Shown here: positions 35,501 through 47,679 of the stretch, piece after piece
How the letters are laid out: every line of letters starts with the position of its first letter
Numbering within the stretch: the stretch's first letter is position 1
NCBI RefSeq assembly: GCF_023155805.1
Contig: NZ_JAKNUW010000008.1
Coordinates: 1-64,000 of the forward strand
DNA length: 64,000 bases
Origin: Micrococcus lacusdianchii
GTDB lineage: Bacteria; Actinomycetota; Actinomycetes; Actinomycetales; Micrococcaceae
Reading direction: 5' to 3'
The notes under the pieces: model-generated
Seen by the model: only the letters and a program-made list of their open reading frames with translations
Told to the model about the DNA's origin: nothing
Database searches by the model: none
Translations under genes and position numbers: made by a program

Positions 35501-36883
35501 ATGCGTCGCACGTCCGCCCTGCTCGCCGCCGGAGCACTGGCCGCCACCCTGGCGGCCCCGCCAGCCGCCCTCGCCGGTCCGCCCGCCCACGCCGGGAACG
35601 CCGGCCTGGGCCCCGGTCTCAGCCGTGCGGGCGGCAACCCGAACTCCCCGGAGAAGCTCGTGCGCTCCATCAGCGAGCAGAATCTGCGCGCGGACATCGA
35701 GGCGTTCCAGGCGATCGCGGACGAGCACGGCAATCGGGCCGCGGGCACCGCGGGCTACCGCGCCTCCGTCGACTACGCGGTGGACGAGCTCGAAGAGGCC
35801 GGCTACGACGTCGAGCTCCAGGAGTTCGAGATCACCTACACCGAGACCCTCCGCGACTCCCTCGTGCAGACCGGCCCGGTCTCCCGCGAGCTGGGACACA
35901 CGGTGTTCACATACTCGCCCTCGGCGCTCGTCACCGACGCCCCGCTCACCGCCCCGACCGGCGCGGCCACCGGCTGCTCCCCCGCGGCCTGGACCGGCGT
36001 CGACCTGACGGGCCAGGTCGCCCTGGTCTCCCGCGGCGAGTGCACGTTCGCGCAGAAGTCCCTGACGGCAGCCGCGGCCGGCGCGGAAGCCGTGATCATC
36101 TACAACAACGCCGACGGCGACCTCAGCGGCACCCTCGGCGCCCCCTCCGAGGACTACGTGGGCACGGTGGGCGTGACCCGCGAGCTGGGCCAGGAGCTGC
36201 TGGCGCAGACCCGCGCCGGCGGCGCCACCGTCACCCTCGACCTCGAGCAGCTCGTGGAGCAGCGTCCCACCTGGAACGTGCTCGCGGAGACCCGCACGGG
36301 CAGCGAGGACGACGTCGTCATGCTGGGCGCCCATCTGGACGGCGTGCCCGCCGGCCCCGGCATCCACGACAACGCCTCCGGCTCCGCCGTGGTCCTCGAG
36401 GTCGCCCGCCAGGCGGCCAAGGCCAACAGGGCCGAGTCCAAGGTCCGGTTCGCCCTGTGGGGCGCGGAGGAGATCGGCCTGCTCGGCTCCGAGCACTACG
36501 TGCAGACCCTCCCGGCCGAGGCGCGCGAGGACATCTCCCTGTACATCAACCTGGACATGGTGGCCCCGCTGGACCACCAGGACACGCTCGGGGTGCTGAC
36601 CGGCGACTGGTCGGGCGGCGGCGAGACCCTGCTGTCCTCCCAGCTCGAGCGGGACGGCCACGAGTGGGTGGCCGCCGGCAGCAACGGCCGCTCCGACTAC
36701 GCCTCGTTCGTGGCCGAGGGCATCCCCTCCACGGGCCTGCTCTCCCTGCACGACGACAACTACCACACGCCCCAGGACGACATCGACAACGTCTCCTTCA
36801 CCACGCTGACCCACTCGGCCCGCGCGGTGGCCCATGCGATCGGCACCCTGCAGCAGGACGCCGACGCCCTCGGCGCCCGCTGA
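35501..36883 (+). CDS. Secreted M28 family zinc aminopeptidase with PA domain
   Basis: A 460-residue exported enzyme. Sec signal peptide (RRTSALLAAGALAATLAAPPAALA). A PA-type insert (about 130-240) contains GQVALVSRGECTFAQK and AEAVIIYNNADGD. The M28 core has the zinc ligands GAHLDGVPAGPGIHDNASG, the Glu pair in WGAEEIGLLGSEHY, Asp in INLDMVAP and His in SLHDDNYHTP. Resembles Streptomyces-type aminopeptidase S with PA insert. AGGAG stands before ATG 35501. Likely releases amino acids from peptides outside the cell. Confidence 0.92.
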   Translation: MRRTSALLAAGALAATLAAPPAALAGPPAHAGNAGLGPGLSRAGGNPNSPEKLVRSISEQNLRADIEAFQAIADEHGNRAAGTAGYRASVDYAVDELEEAGYDVELQEFEITYTETLRDSLVQTGPVSRELGHTVFTYSPSALVTDAPLTAPTGAATGCSPAAWTGVDLTGQVALVSRGECTFAQKSLTAAAAGAEAVIIYNNADGDLSGTLGAPSEDYVGTVGVTRELGQELLAQTRAGGATVTLDLEQLVEQRPTWNVLAETRTGSEDDVVMLGAHLDGVPAGPGIHDNASGSAVVLEVARQAAKANRAESKVRFALWGAEEIGLLGSEHYVQTLPAEAREDISLYINLDMVAPLDHQDTLGVLTGDWSGGGETLLSSQLERDGHEWVAAGSNGRSDYASFVAEGIPSTGLLSLHDDNYHTPQDDIDNVSFTTLTHSARAVAHAIGTLQQDADALGAR

Positions 36884-36921
36884 CCCGGGTCGTCAGCCGG
36901 ACCCGCCCGGCGCGGCCACGA

Positions 36922-36960
36922 CGACGGCGCCCGCCCCCTTCCCGGGGACGGGCGCCGTCG
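36922..36960 (+). terminator. Hairpin terminator after M28 peptidase
   Basis: Perfect 12-bp stem CGACGGCGCCCG (36922-36933) with complement at 36949-36960; a 15-base loop. Confidence 0.7.
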
Positions 36961-37059
36961 CGCAGGCACCACAACCGGTCCTCACGTCAGATCCAGCCGG
37001 CCTCCCAGGCCCGCTGGGCCGCCTCCGGGGTGCGCGGCGCCGGTTCGGGGCATGAGGCG

Positions 37060-37251
37060 TGGGGGGGCCTGAGCCTGCTGGGCCCGTGGTTCTTCATCCC
37101 GGGGCACGTGGCCGCCCCCGCGATGGCCTCCTTCGGCGCCTCCCCGCAGCGGGTCATGGCGTGGCAGGTCGTGGCGATCGTCCTCTCCACGGGGTTCACC
37201 GCCGCCGTGGCCCACGGCCTGGGGGCCGCGGTCCTGACCACGGCCCCCTGA
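37060..37251 (+). other. Possible membrane-protein remnant
   Basis: The stretch 36961-37257 has no convincing intact gene. One plus-strand frame ends at 37251 with two hydrophobic segments (LSLLGPWFFIPGHVAAPAM and WQVVAIVLSTGFTAAVAHGL) but lacks a plausible start and ends six bases from the clpB stop. It may be the tail of a lost membrane protein. Low confidence. Confidence 0.25.
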
Positions 37252-37257
37252 TCCGCG

Positions 37258-39867
<2,610 letters not shown>

Positions 39868-39892
39868 GGGTGGGTGCTCCTTCGGGGTCGGT

Positions 39893-39913
39893 CTTGAGTC
39901 TGTTCAGCTCAAC
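39893..39913 (-). promoter_or_regulatory. HAIR element (HspR operator) before clpB
   Basis: CTTGAGT-CTGTTCA-GCTCAAC fits the HAIR consensus CTTGAGT-N7-ACTCAAG: left arm perfect, right arm five of seven. It lies 26 bases before the clpB start. Confidence 0.8.
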
Positions 39914-39963
39914 TTCGCCGGGTGGGCGGGTTATTCCATCGGGATCGGGTCCTCCGCCGCCCC

Positions 39964-41556
39964 TCAGGCCTCCGCGAGCGCCTCGGCCAGGGCCGCCTCG
40001 AGGGCCTGCTCGCCCGCCGCCACGGCGGGGCCCTGCAGGGCGGTCTGCCACCCAATCAGGTACCCGTACGTGTACGTGGGCTCCCCCGCGGCCTCGGCCG
40101 CCCGGCGCAGACGGCGCAGCGCCTCGAGCGCCACGTCGATGTCCTGCACCTGGCCCAGACCCTCGGTGACCTGCTCCCACAGCCCGGCCTGGCGGGCAGC
40201 CCCCTCGCCGAAGGCCGGCGCGAGCAGCTCGTGGGCGTAGCGCACGGCCTTCGCGCGCTTGCGGGTCTCGTGCAGCAGGTGCATCCGCTCGTCACCCGCG
40301 GCGGCGCGGGCCGCGGCGTGCGCCCGCTGCGCCCGCCGTGCGGCGCGGTCCACCAGCCGGGGCAGCACGTCCACGGCGCGGCGGCCCGCCCTCCCGCGCA
40401 ACGGCGGGGCGGCGAGGAACTCGGCGAGCCGGTCCAGGAGGGCGGCGTAGCGGGTCGAGTCCAGGGCCTCCACCAGCGCGGCGTGGGCCTCGGCGTGCAC
40501 GCGGTCCAGCTCGGCGGTGGCGCTGCGCTTGACGGGACCTTCGTAGTCCCGGCGCGGCACGGCATCGATCTGCTCGAGCACACGCGCACGGACCACCTCG
40601 GCGTCCCGGGGGCCGCCCAGGACGCCGGCGTACCACCGCAGCTCGTCGCGCAGGGGATCGGTCACGTCCCGGTCGAACAGGTCGCGGAAGGTGCGCAGCG
40701 CGCTGCGCAGCCGCCGGGTGGCCACGCGGGCCTTGTGGACCGCCCCGGGCTCGTCCGTGCGCAGGTCCTCCTCGCGCCCGTGCAGCACGGCCACCTGCTC
40801 CGCGGCATAGGCCAGGACGACGCGCGCCGCCGGCCCCGTGCGGCGCGGCCCCTTGCCCCGCTCGATCCGGGAGACGTCGTCCTCGAGGGCGCGGGCGAGC
40901 TTCGAGGGGCTCTCGGCCACCGCCACACCCTGTCGCGCCAGGTGTTCCACCACCCGCTCCAGCAGGGCGCCGTCCACCCCGGGACGCAGCTCCACCTCGA
41001 GCTCGCGCCAGCGCCGGTCCGCCGGCAGGGCGTGCACGACGTCATCGCAGAGCACCGCCACGACCTCGCCGTCCGCGTCGGCCAGGTCGGTCTCGGCCCG
41101 GCGGGTGGTGAGCACCGCGGCGGGGACGAGGCCGGCGTCCGCCCCCGTGCGCCCGGTCCACGCCTCCCCCAGGTGCCGGTCGAGCGCCTCCCGCAGCGGT
41201 GCCGGCACCCGCCAGCGGCCGTCATCCTCGGTGAGCCCGGCGTGCACCTCGAGCCGATCGGTGCCGGTGGGGAGCTTGAGGTGCCAGCCGGCGTCGTCCC
41301 CGCCCTCCCGGCGGCGCAGGGTCACCCTGGTGCGCAGCAGGAACAGGTCCGGGGTGTCCAGGTAGACGGCCCGCAGCCGGTGCTCGCGCGTCTCCCCGGG
41401 GGTGAGCAGACCGGTGAGGTCGGGCGTCTCCGCGCCCTCGGCGAGCTCGAACTTGACCTCCGCCTCGATCGCCGCGTCCGCGCCCGCGGGGGCCTGCGGC
41501 CCTCGGGTCCGGTCCGGCTGCCCCTGGGACGGGCTGTTCTTCGCGGGCTCGGACAC
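39964..41556 (-). CDS. CYTH-CHAD domain protein
   Basis: A 530-residue protein. N-terminal CYTH (triphosphate tunnel) domain: EAEVKFEL (ExExK), LRAVYLDTPDLFLLR, WHLKLP, ELEVELRPG. From about 225 a CHAD domain with conserved His/Arg helices: AVHKARVATRRLRSALRTF and LHETRKRAKAVRYAHELL. Such fusions are linked to polyphosphate: CYTH can hydrolyse triphosphate and CHAD binds polyphosphate. GTG 41556 has AGGAGG four bases upstream, which decides the start. Confidence 0.92.
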   Translation of the reverse strand: MSEPAKNSPSQGQPDRTRGPQAPAGADAAIEAEVKFELAEGAETPDLTGLLTPGETREHRLRAVYLDTPDLFLLRTRVTLRRREGGDDAGWHLKLPTGTDRLEVHAGLTEDDGRWRVPAPLREALDRHLGEAWTGRTGADAGLVPAAVLTTRRAETDLADADGEVVAVLCDDVVHALPADRRWRELEVELRPGVDGALLERVVEHLARQGVAVAESPSKLARALEDDVSRIERGKGPRRTGPAARVVLAYAAEQVAVLHGREEDLRTDEPGAVHKARVATRRLRSALRTFRDLFDRDVTDPLRDELRWYAGVLGGPRDAEVVRARVLEQIDAVPRRDYEGPVKRSATAELDRVHAEAHAALVEALDSTRYAALLDRLAEFLAAPPLRGRAGRRAVDVLPRLVDRAARRAQRAHAAARAAAGDERMHLLHETRKRAKAVRYAHELLAPAFGEGAARQAGLWEQVTEGLGQVQDIDVALEALRRLRRAAEAAGEPTYTYGYLIGWQTALQGPAVAAGEQALEAALAEALAEA

Positions 41557-41726
41557 GGGTCCTCCTGGTCTCTCGACGTCGGGCGCCCCGGCCGCCGGCG
41601 ACGTCGGACGACGACGCCCGTCCGCGGGCTCCGGGCCGCTCCCTGGCCTCCCAGCCTAGGCACCGCCGCGCCCCGCGGGCACGGCCCGGGCCGCGGCCCG
41701 GTCCGGATCCGCGGGGCCGAGGGCGC

Positions 41727-41732
41727 TACCGT
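41727..41732 (+). promoter_or_regulatory. Candidate -10 box for YihY protein (leaderless)
   Basis: TACCGT, six bases before ATG 41739; no Shine-Dalgarno sequence. Confidence 0.5.
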
Positions 41733-41738
41733 GGCCGC

Positions 41739-42977
41739 ATGTCCACCGCTGCTCCCCCGCCGCCCGGCCGCCGCAGCCCCCTGCGCACATGGGAACGCCC
41801 GCGCCCGTCTCTGCTGTACGTGCTGGGCAGGACATGGAACCGGCTCATGGACATCCAGGTGTGGGACGTGGCCGCCGCCATGACGTTCTTCGGCACCCTC
41901 TCCCTGCTGCCCACCCTGATCGCGCTGGTCTCCCTGGTCTCCCTCCTGGGTCTGCGCCAGACCACCGTGGACGCGGCGGCGGGCCTGGCGTCCGAGGTGT
42001 GGCCGGCCCTGTCCTCCGAGGCCGTCCGGGACTGGATCCTCAGCCTCGGCGCGGCCACCACGGGACCGCTCGCCCTCACCCTGGGCGTGCTGGGCGCCGT
42101 CTTCTCCGCCTCCGGCGCGGTGGGCGCCTTCCACCGGGCGATGCACCGCATCTACGACACACGCGAGGGGCGCCCGCTCCTGCGCTTCCGGCTGGTGCTC
42201 TTCGTGGAGACCCTCGCGCTCATGCTGGGGCTGGTCCTGGTCGTCGTCCTGGTGGTGCTCGGCGGGGACCTCTCCGCCCGGCTGGGGGAGGCCGTAGGCC
42301 TGGCGGAGCAGACCGTGCGGACGTGGAACCTGGCCAAGTGGCCCGTCATCCTCGTGCTGATCATGCTCGCCGTGACCCTGGCCTACCGCCGCGGCCCCAA
42401 CGTCCGGCCGCCGCGCTACCGCCCACTGTCCCTGGGCGCTGTGAGCGTGGTGGTGCTGCTGTTCGCGGCCACCCTCGCCCTCGGCTGGATCACCGACCGC
42501 TTCGGCGAGCTGGAGATCGTGGGCCGGATCAACTCGGCCATCGGCGTCCTGGCGCTCGTGTGGCTGGCGTGCATCGTCGTGCTGGCCGGGGCGGCCCTGG
42601 ACGCGGAGATGCTGCGCGCTCGGCAGTTGGCGGTCGGGGCCGACGCCGCCGACGAGCTGCAGCTGGCCACGCGGCACACCCGGATGCTCGAGGAGCTGGA
42701 CCGGGCCCAGCACCGCTACCGGCGCCTGGGCCGCCTGGTCACGGAGGCCGTCCGCTCGGGGGAGTCGCTCACCGCCCGCCGCACCCCGCTGCTGGCCGAG
42801 GAGGGCGGCCTGTTCTCCGTGGACGCCCCGCGCCGCTCCCCCGCGGACCTCACCTCGGGCACGCCGTTCCACGCCGCACCGGAGCGCGAGGAGGCCCGCG
42901 TGGGGGGAACCCGCGTGGATCCCGACGCCGGCCCCGACGACCGCGGTCCAGGCCCGGACCGGGCCCCCGCGCGCTGA
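41739..42977 (+). CDS. YihY/BrkB-family membrane protein
   Basis: A 412-residue membrane protein. Starts LGRTWNRLMDIQVWDVAAAMTFFGTLSLLPTLIAL, the YihY signature; six helices up to about residue 290, with FSASGAVGAFHRAMHRIYDTREGRPLLR between them. The C-terminal 120 residues are a helical then Pro/Asp-rich soluble tail. Molecular function of the family is not known, despite old ribonuclease BN annotations. Confidence 0.9.
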   Translation: MSTAAPPPPGRRSPLRTWERPRPSLLYVLGRTWNRLMDIQVWDVAAAMTFFGTLSLLPTLIALVSLVSLLGLRQTTVDAAAGLASEVWPALSSEAVRDWILSLGAATTGPLALTLGVLGAVFSASGAVGAFHRAMHRIYDTREGRPLLRFRLVLFVETLALMLGLVLVVVLVVLGGDLSARLGEAVGLAEQTVRTWNLAKWPVILVLIMLAVTLAYRRGPNVRPPRYRPLSLGAVSVVVLLFAATLALGWITDRFGELEIVGRINSAIGVLALVWLACIVVLAGAALDAEMLRARQLAVGADAADELQLATRHTRMLEELDRAQHRYRRLGRLVTEAVRSGESLTARRTPLLAEEGGLFSVDAPRRSPADLTSGTPFHAAPEREEARVGGTRVDPDAGPDDRGPGPDRAPAR

Positions 42978-42992
42978 GGCGGGGCCCGGTCC
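42956..42992 (+). terminator. Hairpin terminator overlapping the end of the YihY gene
   Basis: GGACCGGGCCCCCGC (42956-42970) pairs with GCGGGGCCCGGTCC (42979-42992), one bulged C, 14 bp. The stem includes the last codons of the gene. Confidence 0.6.
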
Positions 42993-43080
42993 TCGTCGGC
43001 ACGGCCGGAGGCGCGGACTGGATACCCTCTCCGAGAGGGCTGCCCCTCCCCCGGCCGCCTCACCCCGTGAAAGGAGCACC

Positions 43081-44250
43081 ATGGCCCAGGACACCGCCGA
43101 CTGGCGCCGCGCGGCCGTCCTCCTGTGCGGCGCGTGGCGTGAAGCCCTGCGGGTCTCGGCCCCACGAGTCGACCCGGAGCACCTGTTCCTCGGCGTCCTG
43201 ACCTCCGGCGGCCCTGCCGCTCGCGTCGCCTCCCGGCACGGCCTGTCCCTCGAGGCCGCCCGTCGCGGCGCTGCCGTGCGCGCGGGCCGTCAGCTGCGCG
43301 CCGTCGGGACGGACGTGGCCCGGGAGGGCCGCATCCCGCGTGCCCCGCTGGCCGCGCTCGACCGGGGCGGGGCATCCACGATCCCGCTGTCCACCTCCTC
43401 CGAGGGGATGCTGCCCGGCCGCAGGCAGCCGCTCTCCGAGACCGGCTGGGCTCTCGACCTCCTGCAGGAGCCAGCGGGAACCGTCTCCGCGCTCGTGGCC
43501 GCCGTCGGCGTGGACGTGGACGCCCTGCGACGCTCCCTGCGGGCCGCCGGGGACGCCTCGGACGTCCACCTGCCGGACGCGGAGCTGGCCGTCACCCCCG
43601 AGGGCTGCCTGACGCCCGCCGACGCCCTCACGCCGCCGGACGGCATCCGCACCTCCGGCGCCATGGCCGGTCGGGCGGGCCGGGTGGGCGCGCTCGGCGC
43701 CGAGTGGTTCGTCTCCGCCCCCCGAGAGGACGTCGTGCGCCTGCTGCGCGACCCGGAGCAGGTCCGCGCGGTCACTGCCCAGCCCGCCGAGGCCGAGGTC
43801 GACGACGCCTTCGGCGTGGTCACCTCCGTGCGGGAGAAGGCGGGCCGCGGCGGGTCCCGCCGCACCATCCGGCAGCTCTTCCCCGCGGAGTCCGCCGGCC
43901 CGGACGGCGCCCACCGCATCCGGTGGGTCGAGGTGCTCGACGAGCACCGCACGGGCCCGCTGGGCGAGGACGGCATCCGCGCGCCGGATGCGCGCGACTA
44001 CTCCGGAGCCCTGGCCGGCGCCTACGTCTTCGTCCTCACCCCGGACTCGGGCCCCGCCCCGGAGCGCCGCGTGGACTACCCGGGCCATGAGGTCCTCAGC
44101 GGCGAGGGCACCCGTGTGCGCCTGATCCGCGTGCGCCGCACCGTGCGGCGCCGGGACGCCCTGGCGGACCGGGCCACCCGCTGGCCGCGGGCCTGGGCCG
44201 TGGCCCAGCACCTGCATTCCCTCGCCTCGCTCGCCGCCGAGCGCGGCTGA
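43081..44250 (+). CDS. Clp N-domain protein with SRPBCC-like C-terminal part, no ATPase
   Basis: A 389-residue protein. Residues 8-60 (LCGAWREALRVSAPRVDPEHLFLGVLTSGG) look like the first half of a Clp N-domain (adaptor and substrate docking domain of ClpA/B/C), with a second repeat around 115-160 (LSETGWALDLLQEPAGTVSALVAAVGVDVD). From about 205 (GALGAEWFVSAPREDVVRLLRDPEQVRAV) to about 320 the pattern resembles a START/SRPBCC ligand-binding domain; this part is less sure. No Walker motifs. AAAGGAG stands before ATG 43081. Could be an adaptor for ClpC or ClpB. Confidence 0.7.
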   Translation: MAQDTADWRRAAVLLCGAWREALRVSAPRVDPEHLFLGVLTSGGPAARVASRHGLSLEAARRGAAVRAGRQLRAVGTDVAREGRIPRAPLAALDRGGASTIPLSTSSEGMLPGRRQPLSETGWALDLLQEPAGTVSALVAAVGVDVDALRRSLRAAGDASDVHLPDAELAVTPEGCLTPADALTPPDGIRTSGAMAGRAGRVGALGAEWFVSAPREDVVRLLRDPEQVRAVTAQPAEAEVDDAFGVVTSVREKAGRGGSRRTIRQLFPAESAGPDGAHRIRWVEVLDEHRTGPLGEDGIRAPDARDYSGALAGAYVFVLTPDSGPAPERRVDYPGHEVLSGEGTRVRLIRVRRTVRRRDALADRATRWPRAWAVAQHLHSLASLAAERG

Positions 44251-44445
44251 GCCCGGCGGTGCGGGAGCGGCGAGCCCGCCGCCGCCACGGCACCTGCCCC
44301 CGGTCGGCCGAGGACACATTCGGACGCCCACGGGATCAGCGTGCCCGGCCTGTGGCCGGGGCCACTAGGATGGCGCCCTGTCCCCCATGGGCCCGCCTCG
44401 GCGGTCCCCTGACCCGGCCCACCCCGGCCGCCTCGGAAGGCACCC

Positions 44446-45267
44446 ATGTCCCGCTTCACCACCCGCGCCCTCGGCGCCCTGGCCGTCGGCGCGAGTGCCC
44501 TGACGCTCAGCAGCTGCGCCGTGATCGGCGGCGACTCGGCGTCGGCCGGGATCGCGGCCGAGGGCGACCTCTCGGAGACCTTCGGTCTCGTCGCCCCCGG
44601 CACCCTCACCGTATGCTCGGACATCCCCTACCCGCCGTTCGAGTTCGAGCAGGACGGGGAGCTCACCGGCTACGACATCGAGCTGGTCCGCGCCCTCGCC
44701 GAGGATCTCGGCCTCGGCCTGGAGATCGTGGACTCCTCGTTCGAGGCCGTCGAGTCCGGCGCCTCGCTCACCGGCTGCGACCTGAACGCCTCGTCCATCT
44801 CCATCACCGAGCCGCGCCAGCGCGTCATGGCCTTCACGCTCCCCTACCTCGACGACGACCTGGTCCTGGTGGCGAACCGGGAGTCGGGTATCACCGACGT
44901 GGAGTCCGCCCGGGGCGCCCGCGTGGGCGTGCAGGCGGCCACCACCGGTGAGGAGTACGCCCAGCAGGCCGGCCTGGACACCGTGCAGTTCGAGGACGGC
45001 GGCATGCAGGTCCAGGCTCTGCAGGCCGGCACGGTCGACGCCCTGCTGGGCAACCAGTCGGTCATCCTCTACACCCTGAAGGACGACCCGCGCTTCGAGG
45101 TGGTCGAGGCCCTGCCCACCGGCGAGCAGCTCGGCATGGCCGTGGCCCCGGAGAAGGCGCAGCTCGGATCCGCGATCAACCGCTCCCTCCAGAGCCTCCG
45201 CAACGACGGCACCCTCGCGGAGCTGCAGCAGAAGTGGTTCGGGACCGTGCAGGAGGACTACCGGTGA
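44446..45267 (+). CDS. Amino acid ABC transporter substrate-binding lipoprotein
   Basis: A 273-residue lipoprotein of the SBP_bac_3 family. Signal with lipobox TLSSC (Cys about 25). [39 protein letters not shown] is the classical start; [24 protein letters not shown] and [12 protein letters not shown] follow. GGAAGG precedes ATG 44446. First gene of a three-gene polar amino acid importer; substrate undetermined. Confidence 0.93.
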   Translation: MSRFTTRALGALAVGASALTLSSCAVIGGDSASAGIAAEGDLSETFGLVAPGTLTVCSDIPYPPFEFEQDGELTGYDIELVRALAEDLGLGLEIVDSSFEAVESGASLTGCDLNASSISITEPRQRVMAFTLPYLDDDLVLVANRESGITDVESARGARVGVQAATTGEEYAQQAGLDTVQFEDGGMQVQALQAGTVDALLGNQSVILYTLKDDPRFEVVEALPTGEQLGMAVAPEKAQLGSAINRSLQSLRNDGTLAELQQKWFGTVQEDYR

Positions 45268-46094
45268 GCACCCAGACCCCCACCCCGACCGCCGCCGCGC
45301 CCCGACCCGGCCGCGCGCGCCGCCGTCGCGCCGTATCGCTGGCCGTCCAGGCTGCGATCCTCGTGCTCGCCCTCGCCGCGCTTGCCTTGGTGGTCGACTG
45401 GACGACCCTCGCCGAGAACGTGTTCAACTTCGCGGCCGTGGCCCCGATGTTCCCGAACATCGTCCTGGTGGGGCTCGGCAACACGCTGTTCTACACGGTC
45501 ACCTCCTTCGTGGTGGGCCTGCTGGGCGGCATCCTGCTGGCCCTCATGCGGATGAGCTCGTTCGCCCCCTACCGGTGGCTGGCGACGGCGTACGTCGAGT
45601 TCTTCCGCGGCGTCCCCGCCCTGCTGGTGTTCCTGGCCTTCGGCTACGGCGTGCCCTTCGCGTTCGGCGTCACCTGGCCGATCCCCGTCGTCGTGATGAC
45701 GGCCCTGGGCATGGTGTCCGCGGCGTACATCGCGGAGACGCTGCGCGCCGGCCTGCAGGCCGTGCCCAGGGGCCAGATGGAGGCCGCCCGCTCCCTCGGC
45801 ATGCCGCACTGGCGCGCGATGGTGACCATCGCGATCCCCCAGGCGTTCCGGATCGTGCTGCCGCCGCTGACCAACGAGGTCATCCTGCTCACCAAGGACT
45901 CCTCGCTGGTCTACGTCCTGGGCCTGGCCGCCCACGAGTACGAGCTCACCAAGTTCGGCCGCGACGGCATCTCCGCCCTGGACGCGGGCATGACCCCGAT
46001 CCTGGTGGCCGGCCTGTGCTACCTGGTGATCACCGTCCCCCTGTCCCTCCTCGCGCGCCGCTTCGAGGCCCGCTCGTCCCGGAAGGTCTCCTGA
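45264..46094 (+). CDS. Amino acid ABC transporter permease (HisM/GlnP type)
   Basis: A 276-residue permease. An N-terminal helix ([22 protein letters not shown]), then the HEQRO-family core with [45 protein letters not shown] and the EAA loop [35 protein letters not shown] 45264 overlaps the binding-protein stop and has AGGAGG upstream. One permease gene only, so it should act as a homodimer. Confidence 0.93.
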   Translation: MSTQTPTPTAAAPRPGRARRRRAVSLAVQAAILVLALAALALVVDWTTLAENVFNFAAVAPMFPNIVLVGLGNTLFYTVTSFVVGLLGGILLALMRMSSFAPYRWLATAYVEFFRGVPALLVFLAFGYGVPFAFGVTWPIPVVVMTALGMVSAAYIAETLRAGLQAVPRGQMEAARSLGMPHWRAMVTIAIPQAFRIVLPPLTNEVILLTKDSSLVYVLGLAAHEYELTKFGRDGISALDAGMTPILVAGLCYLVITVPLSLLARRFEARSSRKVS

Positions 46095-46888
46095 TGACGA
46101 CCCAGCAGACCCCCGCCGCCCCGGCGTCCGTCGTCGACGCCGCCGGTGTCACGATCACCGGGCTCAACAAGTCCTACGGCACGAACCACGTCCTCCGGGG
46201 CATCGACCTCGAGATCGCACCCGGTGAGGTGGTGTGTCTGATCGGGCCCTCGGGCTCCGGCAAGTCCACGCTGCTGCGCTGCGTCAACCTGCTCGAGACC
46301 CCGGAGTCGGGGACCGTGCGCGTGGGCGAGTTCACCGTGACGGACGAGGACGTGAACCTGGACGCCCTGCGCCAGCACGTGGGCATGGTCTTCCAGCAGT
46401 TCAACCTCTTCCCGCACCTGACGGTGCTGGAGAACTGCACCGTGGCGCAGACGAAGGTCCTCAAGCGCTCCACCGCCGAGGCCCGTGCGGTCGCCACGCG
46501 CCAGCTCGCGCGCGTGGGCCTCGCCGAGCTCGAGGACCGCTACCCGGACCAGCTCTCCGGCGGCCAGCAGCAGCGCGTGGCGATCGCCCGCGCCCTCGCG
46601 ATGGACCCGCAGCTGATGCTGTTCGACGAGCCGACCTCGGCGCTCGACCCGGAGACCGTGGGCGACGTGCTCTCGATCATGCGCCACCTGGCCGAGGAGG
46701 GCATGACCATGCTGGTGGTCACCCACGAGATGGGCTTCGCCCGCGAGGTGGCGGACCGCGTGGTGTTCATGGACGGCGGCGTGGTGGTGGAGTCCGGCCC
46801 TGCGTCCGCCGTGATCGCCGACCCCCAGGAGCCCCGCACGCAGGACTTCCTGCGCCGCGTCCTCAACCCCACCGAGGTGGACATCTGA
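46094..46888 (+). CDS. Amino acid ABC transporter ATPase (GlnQ type)
   Basis: A 264-residue ATPase. Walker [11 protein letters not shown]-loop [16 protein letters not shown], signature LSGGQQQRV, Walker [16 protein letters not shown]-loop VTHEMGFA. The usual GlnQ length plus a 20-residue N-terminal extension. ATG 46094 overlaps the permease stop (TGATG). Confidence 0.95.
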   Translation: MTTQQTPAAPASVVDAAGVTITGLNKSYGTNHVLRGIDLEIAPGEVVCLIGPSGSGKSTLLRCVNLLETPESGTVRVGEFTVTDEDVNLDALRQHVGMVFQQFNLFPHLTVLENCTVAQTKVLKRSTAEARAVATRQLARVGLAELEDRYPDQLSGGQQQRVAIARALAMDPQLMLFDEPTSALDPETVGDVLSIMRHLAEEGMTMLVVTHEMGFAREVADRVVFMDGGVVVESGPASAVIADPQEPRTQDFLRRVLNPTEVDI

Positions 46889-46899
46889 CCGCGGATCCC

Positions 46900-46949
46900 A
46901 CATGCGAAGGGGCCCCGCACCGGTGTACCGGTGTGGGGCCCCTTCGCAT
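46900..46949. terminator. Bidirectional hairpin terminator
   Basis: A 24-bp inverted repeat starting CATGCGAAGGGGCCCC (46900) and ending at 46949, with one G-T mismatch, between the convergent ATPase and DoxX-like genes. No T-run. Confidence 0.8.
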
Positions 46950-46964
46950 GGCGGCGGGAGGGGA

Positions 46965-47558
46965 TCAGGCCTTCTTGCGCAGCTTGGCGAGCTCCTCGCG
47001 TGCCTCGCGCAGCGCCGTGGTCTGCTCGTCGCGCGCAGCGAAGATGGCGGAGACCTTCTCGTCCTTGGCCTCGCGGATGGCCTGCACCTTGGCCTCGCGG
47101 GCCTCGGCGATGCGGTTCGCGCGCTTCTTGGCGGCCTTGCGGCGCTTGCCCGGACGATTGGTGACGGAGTCGGCGGCGATGGCCAGGCCGGAGCCGAGCA
47201 GGAAGACGTCCTTGGCCACGGCGGTGCCGTCCTGGGACGGGCGCACGCCGTCGTTCTCGGTCATCTCCGGGGTGTTGAGGTACATGGACATCAGGCCGCC
47301 GGAGAAGGCGGTCAGGGCCGAGCCGGCCAGCCAGCCCGGCACGAAGGGGGCCAGCAGGGCGGCGCCGGTGCCCACCTCGGAGGCCACGATGAAGGCCTTG
47401 AACTGGGACGGGGTGAGCTTCGACAGCGCGGGGACGCCCTTGACGGCCATGCCCTGCAGGTACGCGGCCTGCTCCTCGCCCAGCGAGCGCTTGCCGAGGC
47501 CGGAGTTGAGGATGAACGCGCCGGAGGTCAGGCGCAGCGGAATCTGGATGATGCTCAT
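46965..47558 (-). CDS. DoxX-like membrane protein with charged coiled-coil tail
   Basis: A 197-residue protein. The N-terminal 125 residues have DoxX-like features (RLTSGAFILNSGLGKRS, then three helices FIVASEVGTGAALLAPF, LAGSALTAFSGGLMSMYL, DVFLLGSGLAIAADS). From about 135 on, a highly charged Ala/Arg/Lys/Glu-rich helix (REAKVQAIREAKDEKVSAIF) likely forms a cytoplasmic coiled coil ending in KKA. ATG 47558 is preceded by GGAAG. Function unknown. Confidence 0.8.
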   Translation of the reverse strand: MSIIQIPLRLTSGAFILNSGLGKRSLGEEQAAYLQGMAVKGVPALSKLTPSQFKAFIVASEVGTGAALLAPFVPGWLAGSALTAFSGGLMSMYLNTPEMTENDGVRPSQDGTAVAKDVFLLGSGLAIAADSVTNRPGKRRKAAKKRANRIAEAREAKVQAIREAKDEKVSAIFAARDEQTTALREAREELAKLRKKA

Positions 47559-47679
47559 GGAGTCTTCCTTCCAGTGGAGCCCGCGGCACGTCACGGCGTG
47601 AGTGTGGCGCGAACGGTCGGTCGAGCGGTCAGCTCCTCCACTCTATCAACCGCCGTCCAGCCGGGGGTGATGGTGGACA

